Notes: generated by a model not told the origin, from the sequence alone. Counted from the first letter of the stretch, positions 51,321 through 60,945 are shown. The stretch: 64,000 bases of DNA from DUPU01 sp050952465 (GCA_050952465.1 JBMNKZ010000005.1:434001-498000); one strand, 5' to 3'. Translations and numbers: made by a program.

Positions 51321-51350
51321 CTAGACTTGCGCGAAGCTGGTGCCAACGAG
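51321..51350. repeat. Dispersed palindromic repeat, copy 1
   Basis: The sequence 'acttgcgcgaagctggtgcc' followed by AACGAGCAG resembles the two CTTGGC...GCCAAG hairpin units at 53665-53700 and 53758-53793. It is the most degenerate copy. All three lie near pnp. Confidence 0.35.
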
Positions 51351-51369
51351 CAGTATTAATAGACTAAAA

Positions 51370-51388
51370 AAAGCACCTTAGGTGCTTT
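51370..51388 (-). terminator. Terminator of pnp
   Basis: AAAGCACC / GGTGCTTT with a 3-base loop is followed by seven T on the minus strand, 10 bases past the pnp stop. Confidence 0.92.
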
Positions 51389-51397
51389 CTTTAAGGA

Positions 51398-53548
51398 TTA
51401 GTCTTCTTTTGATTGTTCCCGTAAGGCTTCTTTACGGGACAGCTTCACTCGGCCTTGATTGTCAATACCAATGGCCTTAACTAGGATCTGATCTCCTTCT
51501 TTTACTATATCTGTGACTTTTTCCACCCTTTTTGAGGCAAGTTGGGAAATATGTACCATCCCTTCTTTGCCGGGCAAATCCAGAACCCCAGGGATAACTT
51601 CCACAAAAGCACCAAAATCGGTAGTTTTAACTACTTTACCGGAATAAATTCGTCCTACTTCCACGTCCTGAGTGATGGATTCTATAATTTTCAAAGCTTT
51701 TTCTCCCATTAATCCATCAACACTGGCGATAAAGATTCGGCCATCATCTTCAATATCAATCTTAGCTCCAGTGTCCTCAATAATCTTTTTAATGATTTTA
51801 CCGCCTGAGCCAATTACATCCCTAATCTTATCCGGATGAATTTTGGTTTGGATAATTCTAGGGGCATAAGGAGATAATTCTTTTTTCGGCTCCTGAATTA
51901 CTTCCAACATCTTTCCAAGGATATGCATACGTCCGTCTTTGGCTTGAGCCAGGGCCTGGCTTAAAACTTCTTTATCAATTCCTGTAATTTTGATATCCAT
52001 TTGAATTGCAGTAACACCTTTAGCAGTACCGGCTACTTTGAAGTCCATATCGCCTAATGCATCTTCCAATCCCTGAATATCGGTGAGGACGGTAATATGC
52101 TCTTCATCTTTAATTAATCCCATAGCCACCCCTGCCACAGGTGCTTTGATGGGTACTCCCGCATCCATTAAGGATAGGGTGCTAGCGCATACACTCCCCA
52201 TAGAAGTTGAACCGTTGGATTCTATGGCTTCAGATACTAAACGAATAGTATAGGGAAATTCATCTTCAGAAGGAATCACCGGTTCCAATGCTCTTTCTGC
52301 TAATGCTCCGTGGCCAATTTCTCTCCGGCCTGGCCCACGGATAGGACGAGCTTCTCCCACACTGTAAGGAGGAAAATTGTAGTGATGCATATATCTTTTT
52401 GATTCTTCTACACCAAGCCCGTCAAGTATTTGCTCATCACCTACTGCTCCTAAGGTACAGGCATTCAAGATTTGGGTTTGTCCTCTGGTAAAAAGTGAAG
52501 AACCATGAGTTCGACTAAGCACACCTACCTCCACTGAAATAGGTCGTACTTCCGTGATATGCCTTCCATCAATTCTTAGCTTTTCTCGAGCAATGATTCG
52601 GCGTACAACTTCTTTTTCATATTTATCAACCAAGGCGGAAATCATTTTTAAATCATCAGGATATTGTTCTTCAAATTGAGCAATGATTTCATTTTTTATT
52701 TGCTTGATATAGTTCTCTCTATCAGACTTAATCATCTTTTCCGCAGCACATTTATGTACGGCTTCAGAAAGCTTATCCACAGAAACTGAACGAACATTAT
52801 GTTCTAATTCCTCAGGAGGCACTTCTGGAACAAATTCAATTTTCTCCCGAGCTAATCCTAACGCCAATGCTTCATTACGAAATTCTTCAATAAAGCTTAC
52901 AATCTTCTTAATTTCTTCATGTCCAAACATGATTGCTTCCAGGATTTCTTCTTCCGGAATTTCAATAGCACTGGCTTCTACCATGTTTACAGCAGACATG
53001 GTACCGGCAACGGCAATATGCATATCACTTTTTGCAGCCTGATCCACAGTGGGATTGATGATAAATTCGCCATCAATTCTACCCACAATAACAGCTCCAA
53101 TAGGGCCCATAAAAGGAATCTCAGAAATATGTAACGCTGATGAAGCACCTATGAGAGCAGTCATATCAGGCGGACTGTCTTGATCCACTGATAAAACCGT
53201 GGTAACTACATGCACGTCATTACGGTATCCTTTGGGAAATAAGGGTCGAATGGGACGATCAATAATACGTGAAGTCAAAATTGCTTTTTCACTCGGTCTG
53301 CCCTCTCTTTTAATGAAACCGCCGGGAATCTTCCCTACTGCGTACAACCTTTCTTCATAGTCAACAGTAAGAGGAAAAAAATCAATACCTTCCCTGGGTT
53401 CTGAAGTACCGGTGGCTGTAGCTAATACCATCGTATCACCATAAACTGTAAAAACGGCACCACTGGCTTGTTTTGCCATGCGACCCGTTTCCAGGGTTAG
53501 GGTTCTTCCCCCAATATCCATACTTTTTCGTAAACAATTATTTTGCAT
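51398..53548 (-). CDS. pnp: Polyribonucleotide nucleotidyltransferase
   Basis: PNPase is a 3'-5' phosphorolytic exoribonuclease. The 716-residue protein has two RNase PH domains, a KH domain (IGSGGKIIKKIIEDTGAKI) and a C-terminal S1 domain (GRIYSGKVVKTTDFGAFVEV). GQTQ, GRREIGHG and DIQGLEDALGDMDFKVAGT match the active site. The AGGAGG lies 14-15 bases before the ATG, rather far. It follows rpsO in the usual order. Confidence 0.97.
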   Translation of the reverse strand: MQNNCLRKSMDIGGRTLTLETGRMAKQASGAVFTVYGDTMVLATATGTSEPREGIDFFPLTVDYEERLYAVGKIPGGFIKREGRPSEKAILTSRIIDRPIRPLFPKGYRNDVHVVTTVLSVDQDSPPDMTALIGASSALHISEIPFMGPIGAVIVGRIDGEFIINPTVDQAAKSDMHIAVAGTMSAVNMVEASAIEIPEEEILEAIMFGHEEIKKIVSFIEEFRNEALALGLAREKIEFVPEVPPEELEHNVRSVSVDKLSEAVHKCAAEKMIKSDRENYIKQIKNEIIAQFEEQYPDDLKMISALVDKYEKEVVRRIIAREKLRIDGRHITEVRPISVEVGVLSRTHGSSLFTRGQTQILNACTLGAVGDEQILDGLGVEESKRYMHHYNFPPYSVGEARPIRGPGRREIGHGALAERALEPVIPSEDEFPYTIRLVSEAIESNGSTSMGSVCASTLSLMDAGVPIKAPVAGVAMGLIKDEEHITVLTDIQGLEDALGDMDFKVAGTAKGVTAIQMDIKITGIDKEVLSQALAQAKDGRMHILGKMLEVIQEPKKELSPYAPRIIQTKIHPDKIRDVIGSGGKIIKKIIEDTGAKIDIEDDGRIFIASVDGLMGEKALKIIESITQDVEVGRIYSGKVVKTTDFGAFVEVIPGVLDLPGKEGMVHISQLASKRVEKVTDIVKEGDQILVKAIGIDNQGRVKLSRKEALREQSKED

Positions 53549-53664
53549 AGAAACTTTGCTAAACCTCCTATTTTGGACATTTTATCCATTCTTTTTCGCA
53601 ATTCTATTCTTCGACACTATTGTTATTATTTCCTTCTTATGGCAATACTATAAGTGTAAATAAA

Positions 53665-53700
53665 GAAAACTTGGCTTGCGCCAAGCCCCTGGCATTGGTG
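53665..53700. repeat. Dispersed palindromic repeat, copy 2
   Basis: AAACTTGGC-TTGC-GCCAAGC forms a 6-bp stem hairpin (53670-53675 with 53680-53685), followed by CC-rich sequence. The unit recurs at 53758-53793. It lies in the 311-bp gap between rpsO and pnp. Confidence 0.5.
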
Positions 53701-53757
53701 GAAACCTTAGTTGCACTTAGATCAGTCAGAAAGAAGTTATACTTTATGATAGACTAG

Positions 53758-53793
53758 AGAAACTTGGCGTAGCCAAGCTCCAACGTCGGTCAG
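53758..53793. repeat. Dispersed palindromic repeat, copy 3
   Basis: AAACTTGGC-GTA-GCCAAGC forms a hairpin (53763-53768 with 53772-53777), followed by TCCAACGTCGGTC. It shares the AAACTTGGC...GCCAAGC core with copy 2 and the AAGCT..CAACG part with copy 1. Confidence 0.5.
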
Positions 53794-53833
53794 ATATTGA
53801 CTCTAAAGTGTAGATTTACATACTATACAAACA

Positions 53834-53854
53834 AAGAGCGGATAAACCGCTCTT
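53834..53854 (-). terminator. Terminator of rpsO
   Basis: AAGAGCGG / CCGCTCTT with a 5-base loop is followed by TGTTTGT on the minus strand, 6 bases past the rpsO stop. Confidence 0.85.
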
Positions 53855-53859
53855 TTGTC

Positions 53860-54129
53860 CTATCTGCGCAAACCCAGGGCTTCAATAATCCGACGATATC
53901 TGTCGAAACTACTCTTTTTCAAGTAGTTTAATAATCCCCTGCGCTGTCCAACCATTTTTAATAAGCCTCTTCTGGAATGATGATCCTTTTTATGTGTCTT
54001 TAAATGTTCTGTCAGATGATTGATCCGTTCCGTTAAAATAGCAATTTGAACCTCTGTTGAGCCGGTATCCGTTTCATGCATTTTAAACTTTTCAATAATT
54101 TCTTGCTTCTTTTCTGAGGACATGGTCAC
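53860..54129 (-). CDS. rpsO: 30S ribosomal protein S15
   Basis: The 89-residue protein is a complete S15 (EIIEKFKMHETDTGSTEVQ, LTEHLKTHKKDHHSRRGLL, YLKKSSFDRYR), which binds 16S rRNA and helps assemble the small subunit platform. The start is ATG; AAGGAGGTG lies upstream. It precedes pnp in transcription, the usual arrangement, but the terminator between them suggests partly separate expression. Confidence 0.98.
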   Translation of the reverse strand: MTMSSEKKQEIIEKFKMHETDTGSTEVQIAILTERINHLTEHLKTHKKDHHSRRGLLKMVGQRRGLLNYLKKSSFDRYRRIIEALGLRR

Positions 54130-54258
54130 AGCACTTCACCTCCTTTTAAATAAAATCACCATAGCCAAGAAAAGCGTCGGAGTGGTCGCCAATCCTAGCA
54201 TACGGTTAACCAAAATGGCATAAAATGATTATACTTCATTTTCTCCATAATAGCAAGA

Positions 54259-54480
54259 TTACTTGCCAATAATTGTAATTACAAGTCTACCTCCGGGAAT
54301 GTCTTTGGCCACAATATCAAAGACCCTCCCTGAACGGGAAAGAAACCCGCGAAAACGGGTAGCAGTTGGGATCGTACCTGGTATTTGCTGTGCAGCTAAA
54401 ATGATATCATCAATGGTAATGTTTCCTTGACGATGATCTTTAAGTCTTTTTCTGGCATGGCTGGTGATAATTACACGCAA
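54259..54480 (-). CDS. Small DUF4258-like protein
   Basis: The protein of about 73 residues has an HARKRLKDHRQ motif near the N-terminus and a C-terminal beta-hairpin (FDIVAKDIPGGRLVITII), in the way of DUF4258 proteins, which share a fold with RelE-type toxins. No antitoxin-like partner is adjacent. The TTG at 54478-54480 follows GAAGGTGG by 5 bases. It lies between ribF and rpsO, where no gene is normally found. Confidence 0.6.
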   Translation of the reverse strand: MRVIITSHARKRLKDHRQGNITIDDIILAAQQIPGTIPTATRFRGFLSRSGRVFDIVAKDIPGGRLVITIIGK

Positions 54481-54564
54481 TATATCCACCTTCTAAAGAA
54501 ATGTGATCCAAGAAACTATTACCAAATATTTATGAATTAATTGTTGTGATTATACCAAGTCAGC

Positions 54565-55509
54565 TCAAGCCATGCCTTCCATGTTTTTAAGATAAAATTT
54601 GGCTGCCATAATATCAGAATTAACTTGGGAGGTTAATTCATTTGTATCGGAAAACTTTTTTTCGGATCTTAATCGTTCTAAGAAATAGATCTGGATGTTC
54701 TCTTTGTATAAATCCAACTCTTGATCAATAATATGAACTTCAATACTCTTGGGGAGATTTAAATCAATGGTAGGCCGTTTTCCGATATTAGCAACGCCGT
54801 CAAATAACTCATGGTTTATTTTAACTTTAACTACATAAACCCCATTATCGGGAAGTACCAATCCGGGATCCACTTTGATATTAGCAGTGGGAAAACCCAA
54901 TTTTCTTCCTAATTGGCGGCCAGGTATGACAATACCGGATAAGGAATAGGGATATCCTAAAATCAAATTGGCCATGGCCACATTGCCATTTAAGAGAAAC
55001 TCCCTAATATTAGTACTACTGATATGGATATTGCCGTGTTTGACCTCTGGTATTATTCTTACTTCACAACCAAATCTTTGGCAAATTTCTTTGAGCAATT
55101 TGGCATCACCCATAGCTTTTTGCCCAAAGGTAAAATTATAGCCGACAAAAATTTCTTTAGCCCTTAGGTGATCTATTAATATATCAGTAACAAAGATTTC
55201 CGGCTTCATTTCAGCAACGTTTTTGTCAAAAGGAAAAGGAATAAAAATATCTACCCCTAATTGCCGCATCAATTTTTCCTTTTCTTCGGGAGTATTTAAA
55301 AGTAAAATATTATTGTTTTTACCTAACACCGTCATGGGATGGGGGTAAAAGGTAAAAACAACACCCATGCCCTTTTTTCGGTGCGCCTTTTCCACCATTT
55401 GTTTGATTAAAGTTTGATGTCCTAAGTGAACTCCGTCAAAATTCCCCAAAGCTACCGCCACAAAATCAGTATCCTGGGGAAAGTCTTCCAAATCAGTTAT
55501 AACTCTCAC
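54565..55509 (-). CDS. ribF: Bifunctional riboflavin kinase / FAD synthetase
   Basis: RibF makes FMN and FAD from riboflavin. The 314-residue protein has the N-terminal nucleotidyltransferase (GNFDGVHLGHQ, FTFYPHP, STNIREFLLNG) and the C-terminal flavokinase (GRQLGRKLGFPTANI, GVANIGKRPT). It follows truB as in most bacteria and is probably in the same operon. Confidence 0.96.
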   Translation of the reverse strand: MRVITDLEDFPQDTDFVAVALGNFDGVHLGHQTLIKQMVEKAHRKKGMGVVFTFYPHPMTVLGKNNNILLLNTPEEKEKLMRQLGVDIFIPFPFDKNVAEMKPEIFVTDILIDHLRAKEIFVGYNFTFGQKAMGDAKLLKEICQRFGCEVRIIPEVKHGNIHISSTNIREFLLNGNVAMANLILGYPYSLSGIVIPGRQLGRKLGFPTANIKVDPGLVLPDNGVYVVKVKINHELFDGVANIGKRPTIDLNLPKSIEVHIIDQELDLYKENIQIYFLERLRSEKKFSDTNELTSQVNSDIMAAKFYLKNMEGMA

Positions 55510-55579
55510 GCTACTCTCTCCCCTTAAGCAAAAAATTTAGATTATTAATACTTTATTAATACTTTTTCGGAACTTTTGT

Positions 55580-56482
55580 TTATCCAAAAACCTTAACCGG
55601 TTTTAATCGAAAGGTGCCCTCATCTTCTTGAAAAACTTGTCCTATGGCAATGAATCGTTGATCCAGGTCGCTAATCTGATACACTTGCTGTGGATGATAT
55701 TTATTAGGTTTGAGTATAATGCTTTTGCCGTGGCACAAGTCCGTCGATAGTTTATCATTAACGGTAATTGCCGGGATAAAGGATATACCTTCCTGCATGG
55801 GTAAAAGAAAGTTAAATTTTTTTAGTCCCAGGGAAGAAAGAAGTTCCTCTCTAGTCCAAGCATCTTCAATCTTAAAAGAACCAGTTTGGGTTCTAATCAG
55901 AAATGACAAATGAGCACCTACCCCAAGTTTTTCCCCGATATCATGGCAGAGTGTCCGGATATAAGTTCCTTTCGAGCAGCAAACATCAAAAATTACCTTA
56001 GGAAAAGGTAATTGCCAGTCTATTTTAATTATATTTGCCTGGTAGATAGTAACCTTCCTGGGTTTTCTTTCGATTTCAATTCCTTGGCGGGCTAATTCAT
56101 AGAGACGTACTCCCTTTATGTGCACCGCAGAAGTCATGGGTGGGATTTGCTCAATGGGGCCGAGAAAGCTATTAAATGTTTTTTGAAATTCCTCAACCGG
56201 AACATGGGAGCAGTCCTTTTCTGAAAGTATTCGGCCGTAAGCATCTTGGCTATCTGTAGTAATGCCAAGGGTGATTTCCGCTCGGTAGCTTTTGGGCCTG
56301 TTGACAATATATTCAGCAAGCCTAGTGGCTTTACCCACACAAATTGGTAGTACACCGGCAACTCCCGGATCCAAGGTTCCTGTATGGCCTACTTTTTTTA
56401 TGCTTAGTTGTTTTCTAATAAAACTAACCGCATCATGGGAAGTCATGCCCGGAGGTTTTAAAAAATTGATAAACCCATCCAC
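55580..56482 (-). CDS. truB: tRNA pseudouridine(55) synthase TruB
   Basis: TruB makes pseudouridine 55 in the tRNA T-loop. The 300-residue protein has the catalytic Asp38 in GHTGTLDPGVAGVLP and the KPPGMTSHDAV and SKGTYIRTLCHDIG motifs. It starts 5 bp after nrnA and lies between nrnA and ribF. Confidence 0.97.
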   Translation of the reverse strand: MDGFINFLKPPGMTSHDAVSFIRKQLSIKKVGHTGTLDPGVAGVLPICVGKATRLAEYIVNRPKSYRAEITLGITTDSQDAYGRILSEKDCSHVPVEEFQKTFNSFLGPIEQIPPMTSAVHIKGVRLYELARQGIEIERKPRKVTIYQANIIKIDWQLPFPKVIFDVCCSKGTYIRTLCHDIGEKLGVGAHLSFLIRTQTGSFKIEDAWTREELLSSLGLKKFNFLLPMQEGISFIPAITVNDKLSTDLCHGKSIILKPNKYHPQQVYQISDLDQRFIAIGQVFQEDEGTFRLKPVKVFG

Positions 56483-56486
56483 CTTA

Positions 56487-57461
56487 TTACTTTTCCTCCA
56501 TTAAACTGATGGTTTTATTAAGAACCTGCTGGATTGCTTCTTCAAGAGGAACTTCTAAAGTGCACCCAGCTGCTTGTTGATGCCCGCCACCGTTAAATGA
56601 AAGGGCAATTTTGTTGACATCCAAGCCGGCGCGCGAGCGCAAACCAACTTTAATATCGCCATCTTCTGTTTCCCGAAAAAACAAACCGATTTTTACATTT
56701 TTCAGGGAAATAGGATAATTAACAATGCCTTCACTATGCTCAGGTTTAGCTTGCAATCTTTTCATCGTCTTTTGATCCAGATAAGTCCAGGCAATTTTGC
56801 CATTTGCAGCAAAATGCAGATTATCAATGGCTACAGAAATTAGCTGTAAGTTTTTTATAGACTTGTTTTCATGTAAGTTTTCTCTAATTAGTGATAAATC
56901 AACCCCGCTTTCCAGCAACACTGCTGCCGTCTTCAAGGTTCGAGGCGTAGTATTCTGGTATTTAAAGGAACCGGTGTCCATTATCAGACCGGTATATAGA
57001 GCAGAGGCCACCTCTTTAGTGATGGTAAAACCTAAATCCTTTAACAAAGGATAAATAAGTTCAGCAGTTGCTGCTGCTTTGGGATCGACAAAATTAAAAG
57101 TACCAAAATAATTGTTGCTAATATGATGATCAATATTTATTAGAGGCATATTCTTCAGTAAAGGATCTATCCATTTGTCTCCTGCCCGAGAAATCTCTCC
57201 GCAATCCAAAAATATTATCAAGTCCGGCTTTTGAGAAAATTCCTGGGGAAAGATAATCTTATCAGTCCCCTCTAAAAAATGGTATATCTCAGGAACCTTG
57301 TCCGCCATGACCAAATACACTTCTTTACCCAGTGATTCTAAGGCCAATCCCAGGCCAACCACTGACCCGACACTATCTCCGTCAGGTAGCACGTGAGCAG
57401 TAATTAATATTTTTTTCTTATTTCTGATCACAGCGGTAATTTCGGACAAGCTATTGTTCAT
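56487..57461 (-). CDS. nrnA: DHH-family nanoRNase / pAp phosphatase NrnA
   Basis: NrnA degrades short RNAs and dephosphorylates 3'-phosphoadenosine-5'-phosphate. The 324-residue protein has the DHH domain (PDGDSVGS, DCGE, NIDHHISN) and the DHHA1 domain with GGGHQQAAGC. Its ATG overlaps the rbfA stop (ATGA), giving coupled translation. Confidence 0.94.
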   Translation of the reverse strand: MNNSLSEITAVIRNKKKILITAHVLPDGDSVGSVVGLGLALESLGKEVYLVMADKVPEIYHFLEGTDKIIFPQEFSQKPDLIIFLDCGEISRAGDKWIDPLLKNMPLINIDHHISNNYFGTFNFVDPKAAATAELIYPLLKDLGFTITKEVASALYTGLIMDTGSFKYQNTTPRTLKTAAVLLESGVDLSLIRENLHENKSIKNLQLISVAIDNLHFAANGKIAWTYLDQKTMKRLQAKPEHSEGIVNYPISLKNVKIGLFFRETEDGDIKVGLRSRAGLDVNKIALSFNGGGHQQAAGCTLEVPLEEAIQQVLNKTISLMEEK

Positions 57462-57814
57462 TTTTCTTCCTCTTCCGGTAATACATCCGCTAAGATTTTT
57501 GAGATTTTCGCTCCATGGGCAATAGAATCATCATAGACAAAGGTGATTTCTGGAGTATACCTTAACTGAATCCGCCTTGCGATTTCCCGTCTAATAAATC
57601 CTGCAGCACTTTTCAATGCCCTAATGGTATCAGAGGTTGCCTTCTCGTCCCCTAAAACACTGACAAATACCTTAGCATGCCTTAAATCGCCGGAAACATC
57701 AACATTTACCACTGAGACAAATCCCACCCGAGGATCTTTGACTTCGTTTTTGATAATATCGGAAATCTCTCTTTTAAATTCTTCTGCTAATCTGCCTGAA
57801 CGATATTGAACCAT
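57458..57814 (-). CDS. rbfA: Ribosome-binding factor A
   Basis: RbfA is a KH-type factor for 16S rRNA 5' processing and cold adaptation. The 118-residue protein shows RLAEEFKREISDII, DPRVGFVSVV and HAKVFVSVLG. It lies between infB and nrnA, the conserved order. Confidence 0.95.
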   Translation of the reverse strand: MVQYRSGRLAEEFKREISDIIKNEVKDPRVGFVSVVNVDVSGDLRHAKVFVSVLGDEKATSDTIRALKSAAGFIRREIARRIQLRYTPEITFVYDDSIAHGAKISKILADVLPEEEEK

Positions 57815-57828
57815 ATTTTCAACCTTCC

Positions 57829-60321
57829 TTACAGTTCTCTTTTTATTTCCTCCATAATGAAACCTTCGATGATGTCTCCTATTTTTAGATCATTAAAGTT
57901 CTCGATCCCAATACCACATTCAAAACCAGATAATACTTCTTTTACATCATCTTTAAATCTTTTCAAGGAGTCAATATGCCCCTCATGTACCACAATTCCG
58001 TCGCGAATTACCCGTACTTCCGCCTGACGCGTAATTTTACCTTCGGAGATATAACATCCGGCAATGATACCTACCTTAGGTACTTTAAAGGTTTGCCTTA
58101 CTTCCGCATGGCCAATTACTACCTCTTTATAGGTGGGATCCAATAATCCGGCCATAGCTGCTTTAACCTCATCAATGGCATCATAGATCACCCGATAAAG
58201 TTTAATATCCACACCCTCATTTTCTGCGGCTTTTCTGGTATTTGAATCCGGTCGCACGTTAAAGCCAATGATTACCGCGTTGGAGGTAGCAGCCAGCATT
58301 ACGTCAGATTCGGTAATAGTACCTACTCCGCTATGAATTATATTAACGCGCACCTCATTAGTAGATAAATTGATTAGTGATTGGCTTAAGGCTTCAATAG
58401 AGCCTTGAACGTCTGCTTTAACAACGATATTTAAGTCTTTTACCATTCCTTCGGATATTTGATTAAACAAATCGTCCAAACTCACCCGAGCTGTTTTATT
58501 TAATTCTTCTTCACGCTTTTTAGTCTGGTATTTTCCAGCAATATACCGGGCATCTTTTTCTTCTTCCACCCCGACAAATTGTTCTCCTACCGGTGGAACA
58601 TCGGAGAAGCCAAGTACCATAACGGGCATAGATGGGCCGGCACTTTTTACTCGGCGTCCTTTATCGTCAATCATGGCACGTACCTTACCAAAGGTGGTGC
58701 CAGAAACAATATTATCTCCAATCTTCAGGGTTCCTTTTTGGATTAATAACGTTGCCACAGGGCCTCGTCCTTTATCTAGTTCTGCTTCAATGACCGTACC
58801 CCGGGCCTCTCTTTTGGGATTCGCTTTTAATTCTGCCATTTCTGAAACAAGTAAAATCATTTCTAAAAGTTGGTTAATACCTTCGTGGGTTTTGGCAGAT
58901 ACTGGAACCATAATTGTATCCCCGCCCCATTCTTCTGCCACTAGATTGTGTTCTGTCAATTCTTGTTTTACCCGCTCCGGATTGGCAGTTGGTTTGTCAA
59001 TTTTATTGATCGCGACAATGATTGGTACATTAGCAGCTTTGGAGTGATTAATTGCTTCCACGGTTTGGGGCATCACTCCGTCATCAGCAGCTACTACCAC
59101 AACAGAAATATCCGTTACCTGTGCTCCTCTCGCTCTCATAGCAGTAAATGCTTCATGACCAGGAGTATCTAAAAAAGTAATTTTTTTGTTGGAAATCTCT
59201 ACTTGATAAGCTCCGATATGCTGGGTAATTCCTCCTGCCTCCGTCGATGTAACGTTTGCTTTTCTTATGGCGTCTAAAAGAGAGGTTTTGCCATGATCAA
59301 CATGACCCATTACGGTTACTACCGGAGGGCGTTCTACTAAGAGTTTTTCATCTTCATCTTCCAGGTCTTCCATAATTTCCATGGTTTTATCTAACCGAAT
59401 TTCCACTGGAATGTGAAATTCTTCGCCAATTAATACGGCCGTATCAGCATCGATTTCTTTATTAATTGTTGCTAGAACTCCTAAGTCCATAAGTTTTCGG
59501 ATCAGTTCAGCAGCAGTTTTACCCATACCCTTGGCCAGTTCTTGAACGGTTACTGTTTCACCAATAACAACCTTCTTGGGCGTAACAGGTGGCATTTCCA
59601 CCTTTTGGGGAAAGCGTTTTCTTTGGCCTTTTTTACCGGCAAAATTTTTCTTACCACCGGGACGAAAACCATCTTTTTGTCCAGCTTGTTGTGTGAATTT
59701 TGATTTTTTACCTTTAGTTTTATTTATTTCTAAATCTAAATCTTTTTCATCATGCTTAATAAACGACTTTTGTTTTTTTTCATTACTCTTTTGAGGTTTC
59801 TGTAAAGCTGAATCGGGTGCAGAAACTTTTTGAGGAGGTTTTTGTTCCTGCTTTGACCCTCCGTCTTTTCGTGCCTCATTTCCCCTAGAATTTGGTTTAC
59901 CTATATTCCCGGGATTAGGCTTAGTTGTGCCAGCATTATTCACATTATAATTAGGTCTTGTTTCTGTTTTATTTTGCTGTTTCGGGTTACTTTTGAATTT
60001 GTCTGTCCGATTTTGATATTTTTTTCGTTGTTGCTCAGACCCGGATGCATTTTTTGCCTTATCGGCCTCTCGAACCTTAGTTTTAAAACTATCATTGTCA
60101 CCCGGTCCCGCTTCTTTTTGAAATGAATCTGTACTTTTAACAGAGTGTTCCTTCTTTTGGGGATTTGGTTTAACCATTTCCCTTAAAGAATCGGCAAATT
60201 TATCATCAACAGCACTCATGTGGTTTTTTAATTCTAATCCCATATTACTAAGACGACGAATCACTTCTTTGCTTTCCATCGATAATTCTTTTGCTAACTC
60301 GTATACTCGTATTTTACCCAT
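57829..60321 (-). CDS. infB: Translation initiation factor IF-2
   Basis: IF-2 is the GTPase that brings initiator tRNA to the ribosome. The protein of about 830 residues has an N-terminal IF2_N domain (IRVYELAKELSMESKEVIRRL), a Lys/Gln/Asn-rich disordered region over about residues 60-245, a second IF2_N, then the G domain (GHVDHGKTSLLD, DTPGHEAF, NKIDK) and domains II-IV. The ATG at 60319-60321 lies 4 bases after GGGGGTGG; an upstream in-frame extension of 21 codons lacks homology. Confidence 0.97.
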   Translation of the reverse strand: MGKIRVYELAKELSMESKEVIRRLSNMGLELKNHMSAVDDKFADSLREMVKPNPQKKEHSVKSTDSFQKEAGPGDNDSFKTKVREADKAKNASGSEQQRKKYQNRTDKFKSNPKQQNKTETRPNYNVNNAGTTKPNPGNIGKPNSRGNEARKDGGSKQEQKPPQKVSAPDSALQKPQKSNEKKQKSFIKHDEKDLDLEINKTKGKKSKFTQQAGQKDGFRPGGKKNFAGKKGQRKRFPQKVEMPPVTPKKVVIGETVTVQELAKGMGKTAAELIRKLMDLGVLATINKEIDADTAVLIGEEFHIPVEIRLDKTMEIMEDLEDEDEKLLVERPPVVTVMGHVDHGKTSLLDAIRKANVTSTEAGGITQHIGAYQVEISNKKITFLDTPGHEAFTAMRARGAQVTDISVVVVAADDGVMPQTVEAINHSKAANVPIIVAINKIDKPTANPERVKQELTEHNLVAEEWGGDTIMVPVSAKTHEGINQLLEMILLVSEMAELKANPKREARGTVIEAELDKGRGPVATLLIQKGTLKIGDNIVSGTTFGKVRAMIDDKGRRVKSAGPSMPVMVLGFSDVPPVGEQFVGVEEEKDARYIAGKYQTKKREEELNKTARVSLDDLFNQISEGMVKDLNIVVKADVQGSIEALSQSLINLSTNEVRVNIIHSGVGTITESDVMLAATSNAVIIGFNVRPDSNTRKAAENEGVDIKLYRVIYDAIDEVKAAMAGLLDPTYKEVVIGHAEVRQTFKVPKVGIIAGCYISEGKITRQAEVRVIRDGIVVHEGHIDSLKRFKDDVKEVLSGFECGIGIENFNDLKIGDIIEGFIMEEIKREL

Positions 60322-60352
60322 GAAACCACCCCCATTGTTGAAAATTAAAACT

Positions 60353-60652
60353 TTAGACTTTCGTTTTGCGTATGGCGTCAGCAAAGCTCTTTTCTAATAT
60401 TCCGATCACGGCACGCGGTGACTTACCAATACTGTTACCGATATCTATCTTAGAACCCCATTCCAAACATTGAATCCCATATATTTGACAAAGAGGTTTA
60501 ATTTGATTTTTTGTATTGTCGGATGCATCTTCAGCAAGGATCACCAAAAAGGTCTTTCTTTGTTTAATCGAAGCAACACAACCTGTTTCTCCCGATACAA
60601 TTTTACCCGCTCTTTGGGCAAATCCCAATAAAGTCAAAGCTTTATGGTTCAT
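60353..60652 (-). CDS. ylxQ: YlxQ, L7Ae-family ribosomal protein
   Basis: The 99-residue protein is of the L7Ae/L30e/Gadd45 RNA-binding family (LLGFAQRAGKIVSGETG, LVILAEDASDNTKNQI). It is always found in the nusA-infB operon and probably binds K-turn RNA. The ATG overlaps the end of ylxR by about 11 bases. Confidence 0.93.
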   Translation of the reverse strand: MNHKALTLLGFAQRAGKIVSGETGCVASIKQRKTFLVILAEDASDNTKNQIKPLCQIYGIQCLEWGSKIDIGNSIGKSPRAVIGILEKSFADAIRKTKV

Positions 60653-60932
60653 TTTGTGGCAAAGGCTCCTTCGGTAATTGCTCCTTTAATGCTAAATATA
60701 GTTCCGGGGAAATTTTTGCTTTTAATGATTTTTCTAATCCTTTTGATTTAATGGCTTGTTGGAGGCACTGATCCTTCGGACATATATAAGCCCCCCGTCC
60801 GGCTTTTTTTCCTGTGACATCGATCAATACCAAATCATCCGGGGTTTTTACCACTCTAATAAGAGCTTTCTTGTTTTTCATTTCTTGACAACCGACACAC
60901 ATTCTTTGAGGAATTTTTTTTACCCGCACCAC
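60642..60932 (-). CDS. ylxR: YlxR, RNA-binding protein (DUF448)
   Basis: The protein of about 97 residues has the YlxR core (PQRMCVGCQEMKNKKALIRVV, GKKAGRGAYICP). YlxR has been linked to RNase P and to global transcription in Bacillus. The likely start is one of two tandem GTG codons at 60927-60932, after GAGGAGGGG; a longer frame reaches 60989 inside nusA. It is coupled to ylxQ. Confidence 0.9.
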   Translation of the reverse strand: MVRVKKIPQRMCVGCQEMKNKKALIRVVKTPDDLVLIDVTGKKAGRGAYICPKDQCLQQAIKSKGLEKSLKAKISPELYLALKEQLPKEPLPQNEP

Positions 60933-60945
60933 CTGGCACCCCTCC

